Assembly: GCA_004431415.1 (NCBI GenBank)
Contig: QPMI01000096.1
Coordinates: forward strand, 1-64,000
Reading direction: 5' to 3'
From: Cyanophora paradoxa
Taxonomy: Eukaryota > Glaucocystophyceae > Cyanophorales > Cyanophoraceae
DNA length: 64,000 nt
Shown: piece after piece, positions 31,286 through 41,600 of the stretch
Numbering within the stretch: position 1 is the first letter of the stretch
Layout of the letters: each line of letters starts with the position of its first letter
The notes under the pieces: generated by a model
What the model was told of the DNA's origin: nothing
Database searches by the model: none
Seen by the model: only the letters and a program-made list of their open reading frames with translations
Made by a program: the position numbers and the translations under genes

Positions 31286-33238
31286 TCAGGGGCGCTTGGG
31301 GCCGGCGTCGAGCTCCAGGCACTCGAGCAGCTCCAGCGTGTTGAAGGAGAAGTTCAGGAGGGGTTCCCGGGCGCCCCGGCCGCGGCCGGCGCCGAGGCGG
31401 AGGAGGCCGGGCCCTTGGGGTGCGGGGGAGGTGCGGGGGGTGGGGCCGCGCCGCCGGCGCCGCCTGCGGCTGCGGCTGCGGCTGCGGCTGGGGGTGCCCC
31501 TGCAGGGCGGCCGTGAGGGCGCTGGGCCCGGGCCCGGGGCCGGGGCCTTGGGAGCCCCCCACTGGGGACTTGGGCGCGTCGTGGCCGGGGCCGAAGAGGG
31601 CGGAGAGGGGTACGCGGGTCAGGTGCGAGGCGGGGGAGGCCGCGCTCGAGAGTTCCGAGAAGGAGTTCGGGCGGGGGGCGTGGCCAGGGACGTAGGGGGG
31701 AGGGGCCTGGAGCGGGGTGGGGAACTGGGGCGGCGGGAGCGGTGTCGGGAACTGGGGCGGCGGGGAGGGGGCGGGGTGCATCCCCGGGAGGGGCGCCTGG
31801 GCAAGGGGGGCCGAGGAGGGGGACGGGAGGCTGGTGGAGTACGGCTGGCTCGAGGGCGGGCCCTGGAGGTACGAGGGGGGGTACCCCCCGGGGTAGGAGC
31901 GCTGGGGTACGGAGACGGGGGCGCTGTGGAAGGAGGAGGCCGGATGTGGCTGTCCGGGGTACGGGATTGCCGCCGCGAAGGCGTTGAAGTCGAAGGAGCC
32001 GGTACCCCCGGAGGAGGAGGAGGCGCCGTTGTCGATCGGGGCCGAGTACTGCTGCTGCGCCTGCGGCTGCTGCTGCTGTCCCTTGCGCCCGCGCCGGCCC
32101 TTTCCACTGGCGTTCTGCGCCGCGAGCTGCTTTCGCCGGTTCGAGATCCAGCCCTTGAGCGCGCTGCGGGGGCCCAGCGGGCTCAGCGGTGGTCGGGGTC
32201 GCGCAGGCGGCGCGGCGCGCGCACCGCATGTAGGGCATGACCATCCAGTAGTGGTTCCCGTTGTAGTTGGCCCCCGCCTTGTTCGTGTACGTTGGCAGGT
32301 CGTCCACCCGGTGCCACTCGACTCGCTGCGGCCGGCCGCATCGGCACCGCGCGCAGCGCTCTCTATGCGGCGTGGCGCACCGAGATCTCCTTGCGCGTCT
32401 GCGGGACGAAGACGCTGTCCTCGGGGATGCCCCCGACGATGAACATGCGCGAGCGCTGCTCCCGCATCGTCACCTCGACGCTGTCCTCCTCGCGCAGCCA
32501 GCCCTTCAGGTCGTACCCGGTCTCCTCGAACACCTGCGCGCGCCTCAGCGGCGTCCGCGCGCGGCGGCGGCGGAAGCGCGCGCCTCGCGGGCGGCGCAGT
32601 CGATCTCGGGCTCGTCCTTGTTGACCTTGCCCTTCGGGAACGTCCAGCTCGCCTTCGCCGACCATCCCTTGACGAGCACGCACTGTCGCACGGCGTCGGT
32701 TGACGCGAGGCGCGGCCGAAGCGGGCGTGCGCGGGCGGCGCCGACCTTGTCCAGCGTTGGGTTAAGCATGATAGCCCCGCACACGGGAACGCGCGTCTTG
32801 TAGTTCGTAAATGACGTGTAGATCTGCTGGATCCACTTGTGGTACGGCTGCAGCACGGGGCAGTGCTTAAACACTGCGCTCGCGGTCGTCACGACCAAAC
32901 GCAGTAGCTGCGGGTGCGGGGGCGCACTCTGCTCAGCGAAGTCCCGCAGGTTGAACGAAGGCAGCCCGGCATGTTGTTCCCGATAGAAGTCCTCGAAGAA
33001 CCTGCGCCAACGATGAGGCCGAGCGGAAAGGTGGTTGGACGCCGGATACGAGCGCACCACCACGCGGCCTCGATCTGAAAGAGCAGCCGGTCAAAGCTCT
33101 CGAGCTCCTCGACCGGACAATTGATGATGAACCGACTGTGCGACGTCAGCAACCCCAACTGTTGAGAGGCGACGCCGTGGCGAACCTCGCAAGGTCATCT
33201 AGGATATCCGCTAGCCGCGGTGGCCCTGAGGCCGCCAT
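31286..33238 (-). CDS. DCP2: mRNA-decapping enzyme subunit 2 (Nudix hydrolase)
   Basis: DCP2 removes the 5' cap of mRNA in cytoplasmic decay. Exons, high to low: 33186-33238, 33058-33135, from 33001, 32746-32873, 32584-32682, 32381-32533, 32225-32325, and 32163-31286. Motifs in order: box A ([49 protein letters not shown]); [23 protein letters not shown]; and the Nudix box [24 protein letters not shown], with its REx2EE glutamates intact across an intron. Next come [17 protein letters not shown], box B ([17 protein letters not shown]) and a long Pro/Gln-rich tail. The protein ends in [16 protein letters not shown], resembling the short Leu-rich motifs that other DCP2 tails use to bind Edc3 or Pat1. 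The exon 32584 donor is GC. One-base frame slips occur in the tail near 31430. The start ATG at 33238 gives a normal N-terminus. Confidence 0.95.
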
Positions 33239-33410
33239 TCCGGCTCTCCGCTCTTCTTGGCGGACCGTTGTTACCGTACCCTGTCGCTGCTCGCTCCCCC
33301 CACGGTGGTTGCTTTTAAGCACGACGGATCGCCGATCTGCTGAGTAGCCACCGCTCTAGCTATAGATCGTTACCTGCGAGCTCCCTGCGTGTCGGCGATT
33401 TCCGCGCGGC
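33239..33410. promoter_or_regulatory. 172 bp divergent promoter between DCP2 and threonine ammonia-lyase
   Basis: The start codons face away from each other with only 172 bp between them, so both promoters and 5' leaders must share this segment. It holds no TATA box in a convincing position, a TTTTAAGC at 33313 and an AGCTATAGATC near 33358. No operator can be named. Confidence 0.5.
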
Positions 33411-35353
33411 ATGTCGGGGCAGCCGACGTCGGCAGCGGCTGCGGCCGCGGAAGAGGACGCGCTGCGGGACGTCTCGCTCGAGAAAATCATGCGCGCGAAG
33501 CGAGCTCTCCAGGGAGTGGTCCATGAGACCGAACTGGTGCGCCCGGCCCGCGTCCAGCTCGAGCTCCGCTGGCGTACGTGCGATTCCACGCGTCGCTTTG
33601 CAATGCTAGAGAGTCGCGTACCTTCGATATTGGCTTGGGCCCCGGCGGCAAGGCGCGGCGCGCGTGCGTGCCGACCAATGCATATGTTCTGCGAGCGCGC
33701 AGGTCCCGTCGGCATCCCTGAGCAAGATGGCGGGCTGCTCGGTCTTTCTGAAGCTCGAGAACCTGCAGAAGACGGGCAGCTTCAAGGTCCGTCCCCCGGC
33801 GAAACTTCCCCAGCGCCGCGCGCTTATAAATTCCCGTGCGGGCGCGCCCCGCGCAGGCCCGCGGCGCGTACATGAAGATCAAATCGCTTTCAGAAGAGGA
33901 GAAGGGGAAAGGCGTGATCGCCGCGTCCGCAGGAAAGAGCGCCTTTGGATCAAATCTTGAAGTGTCCCGGCCGGCGCCCTGACCTCGCGCCGGCCGCGCA
34001 GCCACGCACAGGGCGTCGCTTGGGCCGCCACGGCGGCCGGCATCAAGGCGAGCCGCGCCCACCATTCTTAGCCCCTCGGTCCACCGCCCCTCGCCTACCG
34101 CCGTGGCCGGGGCCGGGGCCGGGGCCCTCTCCGCAGAGCACGATCGTCATGCCGGAGGCGTCGCCGTTAGCCAAGGTGCAGGCCACCCGCAGCTACGGCG
34201 CCGAGGTGCGCGGCCGAGGCCGGGGCCGAGGCCGGGGCTAGCCAGTGCTAGCCGAACTGGGCTCGGCTCTGCCGCAGGTCGTGCTGCACGGGCCGACCTT
34301 CGAGGACGCGTTCGCGCGGGCGCTCGAGCTCCAGCGCGAGAGGTGTACCCCCCTCCCTCCCTAGCTCGACTCCGGCGTACCCCTCGTGCTCACCCCCGAG
34401 CTCGCCCCCCCACCCCCCCCCCCCCCCCACCCCACAAGGGACCTCACGTTCATCCAGTGCGACCCCGCCCTCGCCCCGCGCGGTCGATATCGCGTACCCC
34501 CCCCCCCCCGCCCCGACGCGCTCCCCGGCAGCCCCTTCAACGACGTGGAGGTGATAGCCGGCCAGGGTACGCCGTTCCGCTCCGGGTCCTCTTGAAACCA
34601 CCCCGCTCAAGCTCGTACCCCGAAGGGACGATCGGAGTCGAGATCTGCCAAGTGGTGCGCATGCTCGGCGAACCCGTACCCCCTCTGAACCCCCCCCCCC
34701 ACCTGAATCTGACCCCCACAGGTACCCGACGCGGACGCGGTGGTCGTCGCGGTGCGAAGTCGACGCCGTCGTCGGCTCTTCCGTAAGGGATCCGAGGCCT
34801 AGGCCCCTCCCGCCAGGTCGGGGGCGGGGGCCTGCTGGCGGGGGTGGCGGTGGCCGTGCGCGCTCTCAACCCCCGCTGCCGCATCTTCGGCGTCCAGGCA
34901 CGCCGTACCCCCGCTCCGAGGCTGGGCTAGCTTCGCTTTGCTTTGCCTCACGCCGGGACGGCAGGCGGAGAAGTGCGCGCCGATGGCGGAGTCGAAGCGG
35001 GCGCGCTCGCTGTGCGTCTCCCGCGGCGCGGGGGCCACCATCGCCGACGGCATCGCCGTGCGCCCCGCCGGCGCCGGCGCCGGCGCCCCGCCCCGCTTAG
35101 ACATCTCCCCTCCGCTCCTCGAGCTCGCGCCGGGCTCCGGCTCCCTCGCCACGCACGCCCCGCCCCCTAGGCCTCCGCCTCGCGCCTCTCCCTGTCTTCC
35201 TCCCCTTGAAGATTTAGACCGCCCCGCGCCCTTAACCCCCCTTCCTCCTCCTTTCCCTGATGATGAGGGCCGGGGCCGGGGCGCGCGGGGGCAGGTGAAG
35301 CAGCCGGGCTCGCGGACCTTCCGCATCATCGACTCCCTCGTCGACGAGGCCCG

Positions 35354-35384
<31 letters not shown>

Positions 35385-36743
35385 CCCCCCCCGCCCGCCC
35401 CCGCCCGCCCCTCGGGCCTCGGATCGATCTGACCGGGCGCCGCAGATCGTACTCATCGACGACGAGTCCATCGCCGCCGTTCGCCGGCCCCGCCGCCGGC
35501 CCCTGGCCTCCTCGGCTGAGGCGAGGGGCGCGGGCAGGCGATGCTGGTGCTGCTGGAGCGCTGCAAGACGATGGTCGAGGCCGCCGGCGCCGCCCCCCTC
35601 GCCGGTGCGCCGCCTGCCTCGGCCTCCCCGCCCACGCACCTCCGGCCCGCCCTAACCGAGGCCTCGGGCTCGGCCAGCCCTGCTGCAGCGGCGCATCCCC
35701 GACATCGAACCGCACCACAAGGCGAGCTCGGGCCAGCAGCCAGCTAGATACAGCTCCAGATGCAGGGCCCGGGGGCGCAGGTGGCGTGCGTGCTGTGCGG
35801 GGGCAACGTGGACGTCAACTTCCTCTCCCGCGTCATCGAGCGCGGCATGGCACGCCCCGGGGCCCCCGCCCCCCCCGGCCCCCGCTCCCCGCCCCGCCCA
35901 GGCCCCTGGAGCTAGAGCTAGAGCTCGAGCTAGAGCTCGAGCTCGAGCCCCCGCCGGATCCCCCCGCCCCCCTCCTCCTCTTAGCTGGGGCGCAGGTGAA
36001 GGCGGGGCGGCGGGTGCGGGTGACGGCGGTGGTGCCCGACCGCCCGGGCGCCCTCTCCCGCCTCCTCGCCCTCGTCGCCGCCGCCCGCGGCAACGTCCAC
36101 GAGGCACGCCCCGCCCCGCTTTAGTTCGCCCCGCTCCTTATATATAATTAATTATAAGCTTAACTTCCACGAGGCCCGCCCCGCCCCTTAAAGCTCAAGC
36201 TTTATGATGAGAGATAATTGAACCGATGCATAAAATTCTTACTGAGAGGGTGCCGCAGGTCCACCACGACAGGGCCGACCGGTGCGGCGGCGGCCGCGCG
36301 CGGGCCACGCCGTCCGGCGCCGCGCCTCCGGCGGCCGGCTCTTCGTTTTTCTCATTTTCCTCGCGCGCCCCCCATGGCCATGGCCAGGCGGGTGCACCTG
36401 GGCGAGGCTTCCGTGGACATCACCATCGAGACGCGGGTTCGAATCCGGGCCGGGCCGGGCCCCCGCGCCTTCTCCTTCGAATTCTCCCTTCGTTCTTTCG
36501 ACGCGCGAGGGGGCATGCAGGACTGGGGGCACGGGGAGGAGATCGTGAAGTCGCTGAGAGAGGTGCTCGTGCTCCTGACCAGCCGGATCGACGCCCTGAA
36601 TTTAACTTAACTTCCGCCTAATTTCTGGATTTCCGCAGGGGGGCTTCCACGTGGGCCTGCAGCCGATGGCGGCGGTGTGCGGGGAGCTCGAGGCCGGGCC
36701 CGGCGCCCCCGACGGCGCCGGCTGCATCGGCTTCGGCCTCTAG
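33411..36743 (+). CDS. Threonine ammonia-lyase (PLP fold type II) with C-terminal ACT domain
   Basis: Converts L-threonine (often also L-serine) to the 2-oxo acid and ammonia, using PLP. About 20 small exons: 33411-33536, 33703-33786, 33857-33936, 34002-34047, 34137-34205, 34278-34342 and so on to 36639-36743. Motifs: KLENLQKTGSFK (Schiff-base Lys, residue 70, at the end of exon 2), ARGAYMKIKSL, IAASAGNHAQGVAWA, STIVMPEASPLAKVQATRSY, PFNDVEVIAGQGTIG, VGGGGLLAGVAVAV (phosphate loop) and LIDDESIAA. These are followed by one ACT domain (VRVTAVVPDRPGALSRLLAL, then VHLGEASVDITIETR). One ACT repeat and the motif set resemble the TdcB-like/catabolic form more than two-ACT biosynthetic IlvA. Several introns have GC donors (after 34047, and near 35350, 35732 and 35845) and one appears to have a GA donor (33937). 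A run of about 38 C (35355-35392) fills part of an intron. Confidence 0.92.
35355..35392. repeat. Poly-C tract in an intron
   Basis: Nearly pure C for about 38 bases, followed by GCCCCCCCCGCCCGCCCCC, inside an intron of threonine ammonia-lyase. Length is likely unreliable in any assembly. Similar C runs occur near 6790, 34400-34430, 48745-48765 and 48935-48957. Confidence 0.85.
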
Positions 36744-37483
36744 ATCCGATCGATCGCGACCGCGCGCCGCAGTTTCCGAAGTTCCGTTCCCTCCTGTGTA
36801 GTAGATAGCTAGTTCTGTTCCCTCCGGGGATCCTGTATATATAGTGGATACATAGCGCTGTGCATTTGGTTCTGAAATACTAGCTTCATCTAGCTACTAG
36901 GCTATAGGTCCATAAAATTAAAATTAAAACGAGTCCTTCATAGATTTTCGAAGACCGTCGGACTTGCAGTGCGCTAGCTGGGTCACCTCGGTGAGCCTGG
37001 GTCTGCAGCTGGGCACGCGCCGCGCGGCGCATGACTCAATGAGCATACGGCGGCAGATGATCATGAGGCGTCGTCGTCTGATAGTGATGATGAGCGGATC
37101 CGGAGCCCGCGACGGGGCGCGGTACCGACATTGGTCCAGGCCTAGCGCTATATATAGGCGCTGGCGGGACACGCCCCGGCGCTTTGCGATCGATCGCAAT
37201 CTCGCGATGCGGCCGCCGCCTCGGCGATCGCGAGTCGAGCTTAAGCTTGCGCGATCGCGCTTCGAAAATTCCAAGGCTCCGGGTCCGCAGGCGCCGGGCC
37301 GCCGAGGCCGCCGGCGGGTCCGAGCTCGGCGTTCGTTTCAGCGGCCCTCAACCTGGGCCGGGCTTCAGCCGGGCGGCCCGGGCCGCCGGGCGCCCCCCTC
37401 GAGCTCAGGGGCTAGGCCTGCTGCCACTGCCTGCCAGGGCAGGCCGCGCGGCGGCACGGGGGCCGCGGCCCACGGGCCGTGGC
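36744..37483. other. Gene-free spacer
   Basis: No gene is recognised between the stop of threonine ammonia-lyase and the hAT-like element. The stretch 37180-37260 has repeated CGATCGC/GCGATCGCG palindromes. 37400-37483 is rich in GGCC and carries the GCCGTGGC that becomes the left target duplication. Confidence 0.5.
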
Positions 37484-37988
37484 CAGTGATGTCATCATGA
37501 TAGGTCCCCCAAAATCGTCATCATTATCACATCATTATCACCATCATGATGATCATTTTGATATCACAGGGAAGGGGGTACGGACGCGTCATCAGACACC
37601 TCAGTGCCCTTTCTGCGCTGCAGAACCTGCTGTTTTGGAGCAGAATCGTGTTCTTAAGCATATCAATGCTGGGTTAAAGCATCTGGGGGTCCGAATGACA
37701 AGAGATCATGAGAAATCCACCCAGGGTGACGACCTGGGGGTACATGCATAGTACTGCCGAGGCGGCCAGAGGCTCTCCAGAGCCTCGAATAACATTCTTA
37801 ACATCACCAGAAGCTGTTTATGTGTGATATAGCACTGTACAGAGCACTTGGAAAGGCGAAAGACGCGAGTTGAGGGGTCGTGATGTCACCATTATGATGA
37901 GCGTGATAGAGGGGGGGTCCCGTATCATGATATCAAAATGTGATATCACATCATTATCATTTTTATCATTATCATGATGCCATCACTG
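37484..37988. mobile_element. Non-autonomous hAT-like DNA transposon (MITE), 505 bp
   Basis: The ends are inverted: CAGTGATGTCATCATGATA at the left and the complement of CAGTGATGGCATCATGATA at the right (one mismatch in 19). The similarity extends inward as ATCATTATCA-type repeats. Both sides are flanked by the exact 8 bp GCCGTGGC (37476-37483 and 37989-37996). CAGTG termini with 8 bp duplications are typical of the hAT superfamily. The interior has one frame of 90 codons (37479-37751) with a CPFC pair and several His, but no recognisable transposase. Confidence 0.85.
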
Positions 37989-38614
37989 GCCGTGGCCCGT
38001 GGCCCGGGCGGCGGCCGTGGGCCCGTGGCCCGTGGGCCGCGGTGCATGGGCGCCCTACGTACTGCCAGTGTCTGCCACAGTCTGCCAGCCCAGTGCCAGG
38101 CCCGGGCTAGCGTTTAATTAACGGGCCCACTAGTACTGAAGTCGCGATCGCGTATCGCCGAGTCGGCAGCATTCATGATCATTCGATTCATTAGTAGAAT
38201 CATTACAAATAATATTCGACTCGGCGACGAAATCCGAAAATGAATGCAGAAACTTGAAACGGCCACTGGGGTACGGCTAGCGATCCTAGGCTTGATCATG
38301 AGAAGCTTGCGAATGCAACGTCAACCTGCATGCGCGCAGTTCCCCGGCCCCCGGGATCCCAGCCCGCAGCTTCTAGAGCTTGGCGATTCTCGATCCCGCT
38401 GTGATTCCCGCATCAGCACTGCTTCAGCAGACTCTGAGATCCTCGCGCATCAGCAGATCCGCGCAACGCTTGCCTAGGCCTAGGTACGCAGCCCCGGCGG
38501 TACGCAGGAGCTTCTCCGATTCCCGACAGCTAGCTGCAGCCTGCAGGCCTTGGCCCAGTCGCCCGGGCGGAGCATCGGATTTGGGTCCAATATTAGCAGA
38601 GGACGGCCACGGCC

Positions 38615-41600
38615 ATGGCCTCCAACGATGGAGCGCGCCCGGCGATCGGGGGATGCATGTGGAGATCTATAACTAGGGGAAGCCTTCCGCTGGCGGCCCT
38701 GGCGCTGGCGCTCGTCCTGCTGGCGCTCGCCCCGCGCGGCGCGTCCGCGGCGGAAGCTCCGGTGGCAGTCGGCGCGGAGATCCTCCGCCTGGACTGCAGC
38801 GCCCGCCTGCACCTCTTCCCCCAAGGCTTCCTGAACGCCACACTGGACCTCAGCCGCCTCGTCCGGGGCTCGGGCGCCGCCGCGGTCGTCATGGGTGCGC
38901 GCGCGCGGAACGGCTCTTCAAAATCTACTCTTTTTCTTCTAGATCTTCAGCTTTAGAGCGTTTACCGGGCCCTCCTTCGGCCGCTCCTCCAACTTGCCTG
39001 TTCGCTTAGCTTGCGTGGTGACGCTGACGTCACGCGCGGGGCGCGCGCGCGCAGGCAAGCTGAAGGACCGTCTGAAGTGCATGATGGAGAAGGAGCAGGC
39101 GGGCTCCTCGGCGCTGCTGACCGACGAGCACTGGACGGCGGGGTGGACCCTCGGCCCGCAGGCCCTCGTCAACATGCTCCGCGGCGCCGCCCGCCGCGGC
39201 TTCTCCGGTGCGCTCAGCCGTCCCTCTAGATCTCTGAGCCGCTGAGTCGCTGACTCGCCTGCGCCCGGTCCGCAGCGCTGCCGGAGGCGCTGCAGAAGGC
39301 GATGCGGAAGAGCTACCTCGGCCTGCCCTTCTCCTGGAACTCCTGGCACGGCACCTCCTTCCCCGCCCAGGACTGGATCCCCAGTGCGCGGGCCCTGCCC
39401 CCCCCGGCCCGGGCCGCCCCAGCCTCCGTCCCGCCCGCCCGTCACGCCTCAGCAGGCACCTGCTCGGGCGCGGCCGGGAGCCCCTGCCTGATGTCCATAG
39501 ACGCCCGCGCGACCCTCGGAGCCACCCTCAAGGTCCGCCGATTGCTTAAGCTTTGAGATTCGTTTCGCTCCTTTGCCCACTGGCGCCGCCCGCCCGCCCC
39601 GCAGGTCGCCTACGACCTCTGCCCGGCGACGGGACTGCCCTTCCTCTCGGTCAACTGCGAGGGCAGCGCCTGCTCCCGCTTCCTCCGCCCCTGCTCCGTG
39701 CGCGCTGTCGAGAACCCGGCCGCGCACCAGCGCCCCTTTCTCCGTACCCCCCTTCCTTGCCCTTGCCCTTTATCCCCCCCCTCTCCGCACCAGCGCCTCT
39801 TTCTCTTCCCCCTCCCGCTTCCCCTTACCCCCGTCCCTCGCACTTCCCCTTCCCGTTTTCGTCCCCCTCCTTCGAGCTCCCCCTTCCCCTCGTCCTCGTC
39901 CTACATGCCAAACCTATATATCCGGCGCCCTTCCTTTCACCCCTGCACCCCCTTCCCTTCCCCCCCCCCCCCCAACCCCCCCGCCCGCCCCCGCTCCCAG
40001 ATCGCCCTCCCTTTCCTTCCCCATCCCCGTACCCCCTTCTCATGCCCCCTTTTCCTTTCACACACACACACCGTCCCTCTCCTCTCTCCCCTCCTCTCTG
40101 TCATCTTCGCATACCCTTACATCCCTGCCTACCCCCCTGCCCTAGCAGGCTCCCCTTAAGCTTCTTTCCCCACTCCTCCCTCCTCTTCTTATACCCCCGT
40201 CTTGCTGCCCCTTACTCTCCCCCTCATTTCTTCGCCCTCCTTCTGTCCTACACACACTTCTTTTACATCCTGCACCCTTCCCCTTCCCCTCCCTCCTCCC
40301 CTCCCTCCCACCAACCCCTTCTCCCTCATGCCTTACACTTCTTCCCTTCCTTCTACCCTTCCTTCCTCCCCTAGCCCCTGTCTCCTCCCCCTCCCTCATC
40401 CTTCCCTCCTCCCGCCCCCTCCCCTCCCCCACCCCTCTCCCGCTCTCCCCCCTTCCCCGCCCCCCGGGCCCCTTCTAAGACGCGCTGTGCCCCGCTGCCA
40501 TGGCCCCCTCCCCCCCCTGCCATATGCATCCCGCTCCGCTCGCCAGCTCCTCGTCGAATTCGCCTCGCAGGCCGACGCCGACTGCCGCGCGGACGCCGCC
40601 GACACGGGCGCCGTGTGCCTGAACGTCATGGAGGCCCCCGCGCCCAAATACGTCTTCGAATTCCTCAAGGTCCGTCCGTATTCTAAGCAACGGAATATCC
40701 GGAGCTCAATCGCCGCGCGGCGCGCGTGCGCAGTCGCTCGGGATGTACGACGCGGGAGACAAGGAGGAGCTCGCCGGGGGCGTCATGAAGGACGTCGTCG
40801 ACTTCGTTCGCTCCCTGCACGGCATCGCCCCCGCCCCCGTGCGCCCTCGCCCCCCTCCCCCCCATCTCCCACCTCCTCGCCCCGCCCCCCTCGCCCCCCC
40901 TCTCCCCTGCTCCCCCCTTCCCTTCCCTCCTTCCCCTCCACAACTTCCCCTTCCCTCCTTCCCCCCGCCCGCGCTCCACCCCCCCCCCCGTTCCCCCCTC
41001 CCCTCCCAGCCCTCCCCCCACCCATTCTCCCCCCACCCCCCCTTCCATCCCTTCCGCCGCCGCGTCCGCCTGCACCCTTGTTCAGATCGGCCGCTGATTC
41101 GATTTGCGCGCAGGAGCTCTCCTTCAAAGCCTGCGTCTCCACCGCCCGTGCGTGCAGCCTTCTAACTTGCACGGTCGAGCTTGAGCTCTAGATCTCCCGG
41201 TGTAATTGACCTCGGCCCGGGCCCGCAGCTCGGATTGGCCTCGTGAGCTCCAACGGGGTGCTCTCCATAAACGCATCCGCGAGTGAGACCGGCTGGTTCT
41301 TCGGCTCGTTCGACTTCTTCGTCACCAAGTGCGGCGCGAACGTTGACGCTTTAAAATGCTATAAATGCGACGCAATGATAAATGAACGCTATAATGCGAC
41401 GCTTACAAATAAAATACACGTCGCCAAGTGTGACGCGCATTCCATGGCAAGGCCAACGGGCCGTCGATGCAGTTCGAATTCGAGCTCTGGCTTGCGCGCA
41501 GGTTCGCGGCGGTGGCTGAGTACTTCGCGAAAGACGTGATGAAGTGCTCGACGGCGGACGACAAGACCAGCTGCCCCCAGGTCTCCGGCTGGGACGGTGC

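Noticed and set aside
36436-36454. GGGTTCGAATCCG, a tRNA T-arm-like word (also near 42270)
   Set aside because: No matching acceptor, D or anticodon arm precedes it; both sites directly follow protein-coding exons of larger genes.
37479-37751. Transposase remnant inside the MITE
   Set aside because: One CPFC pair and scattered His are not enough for a BED finger, and no hAT dimerisation or catalytic block is present.
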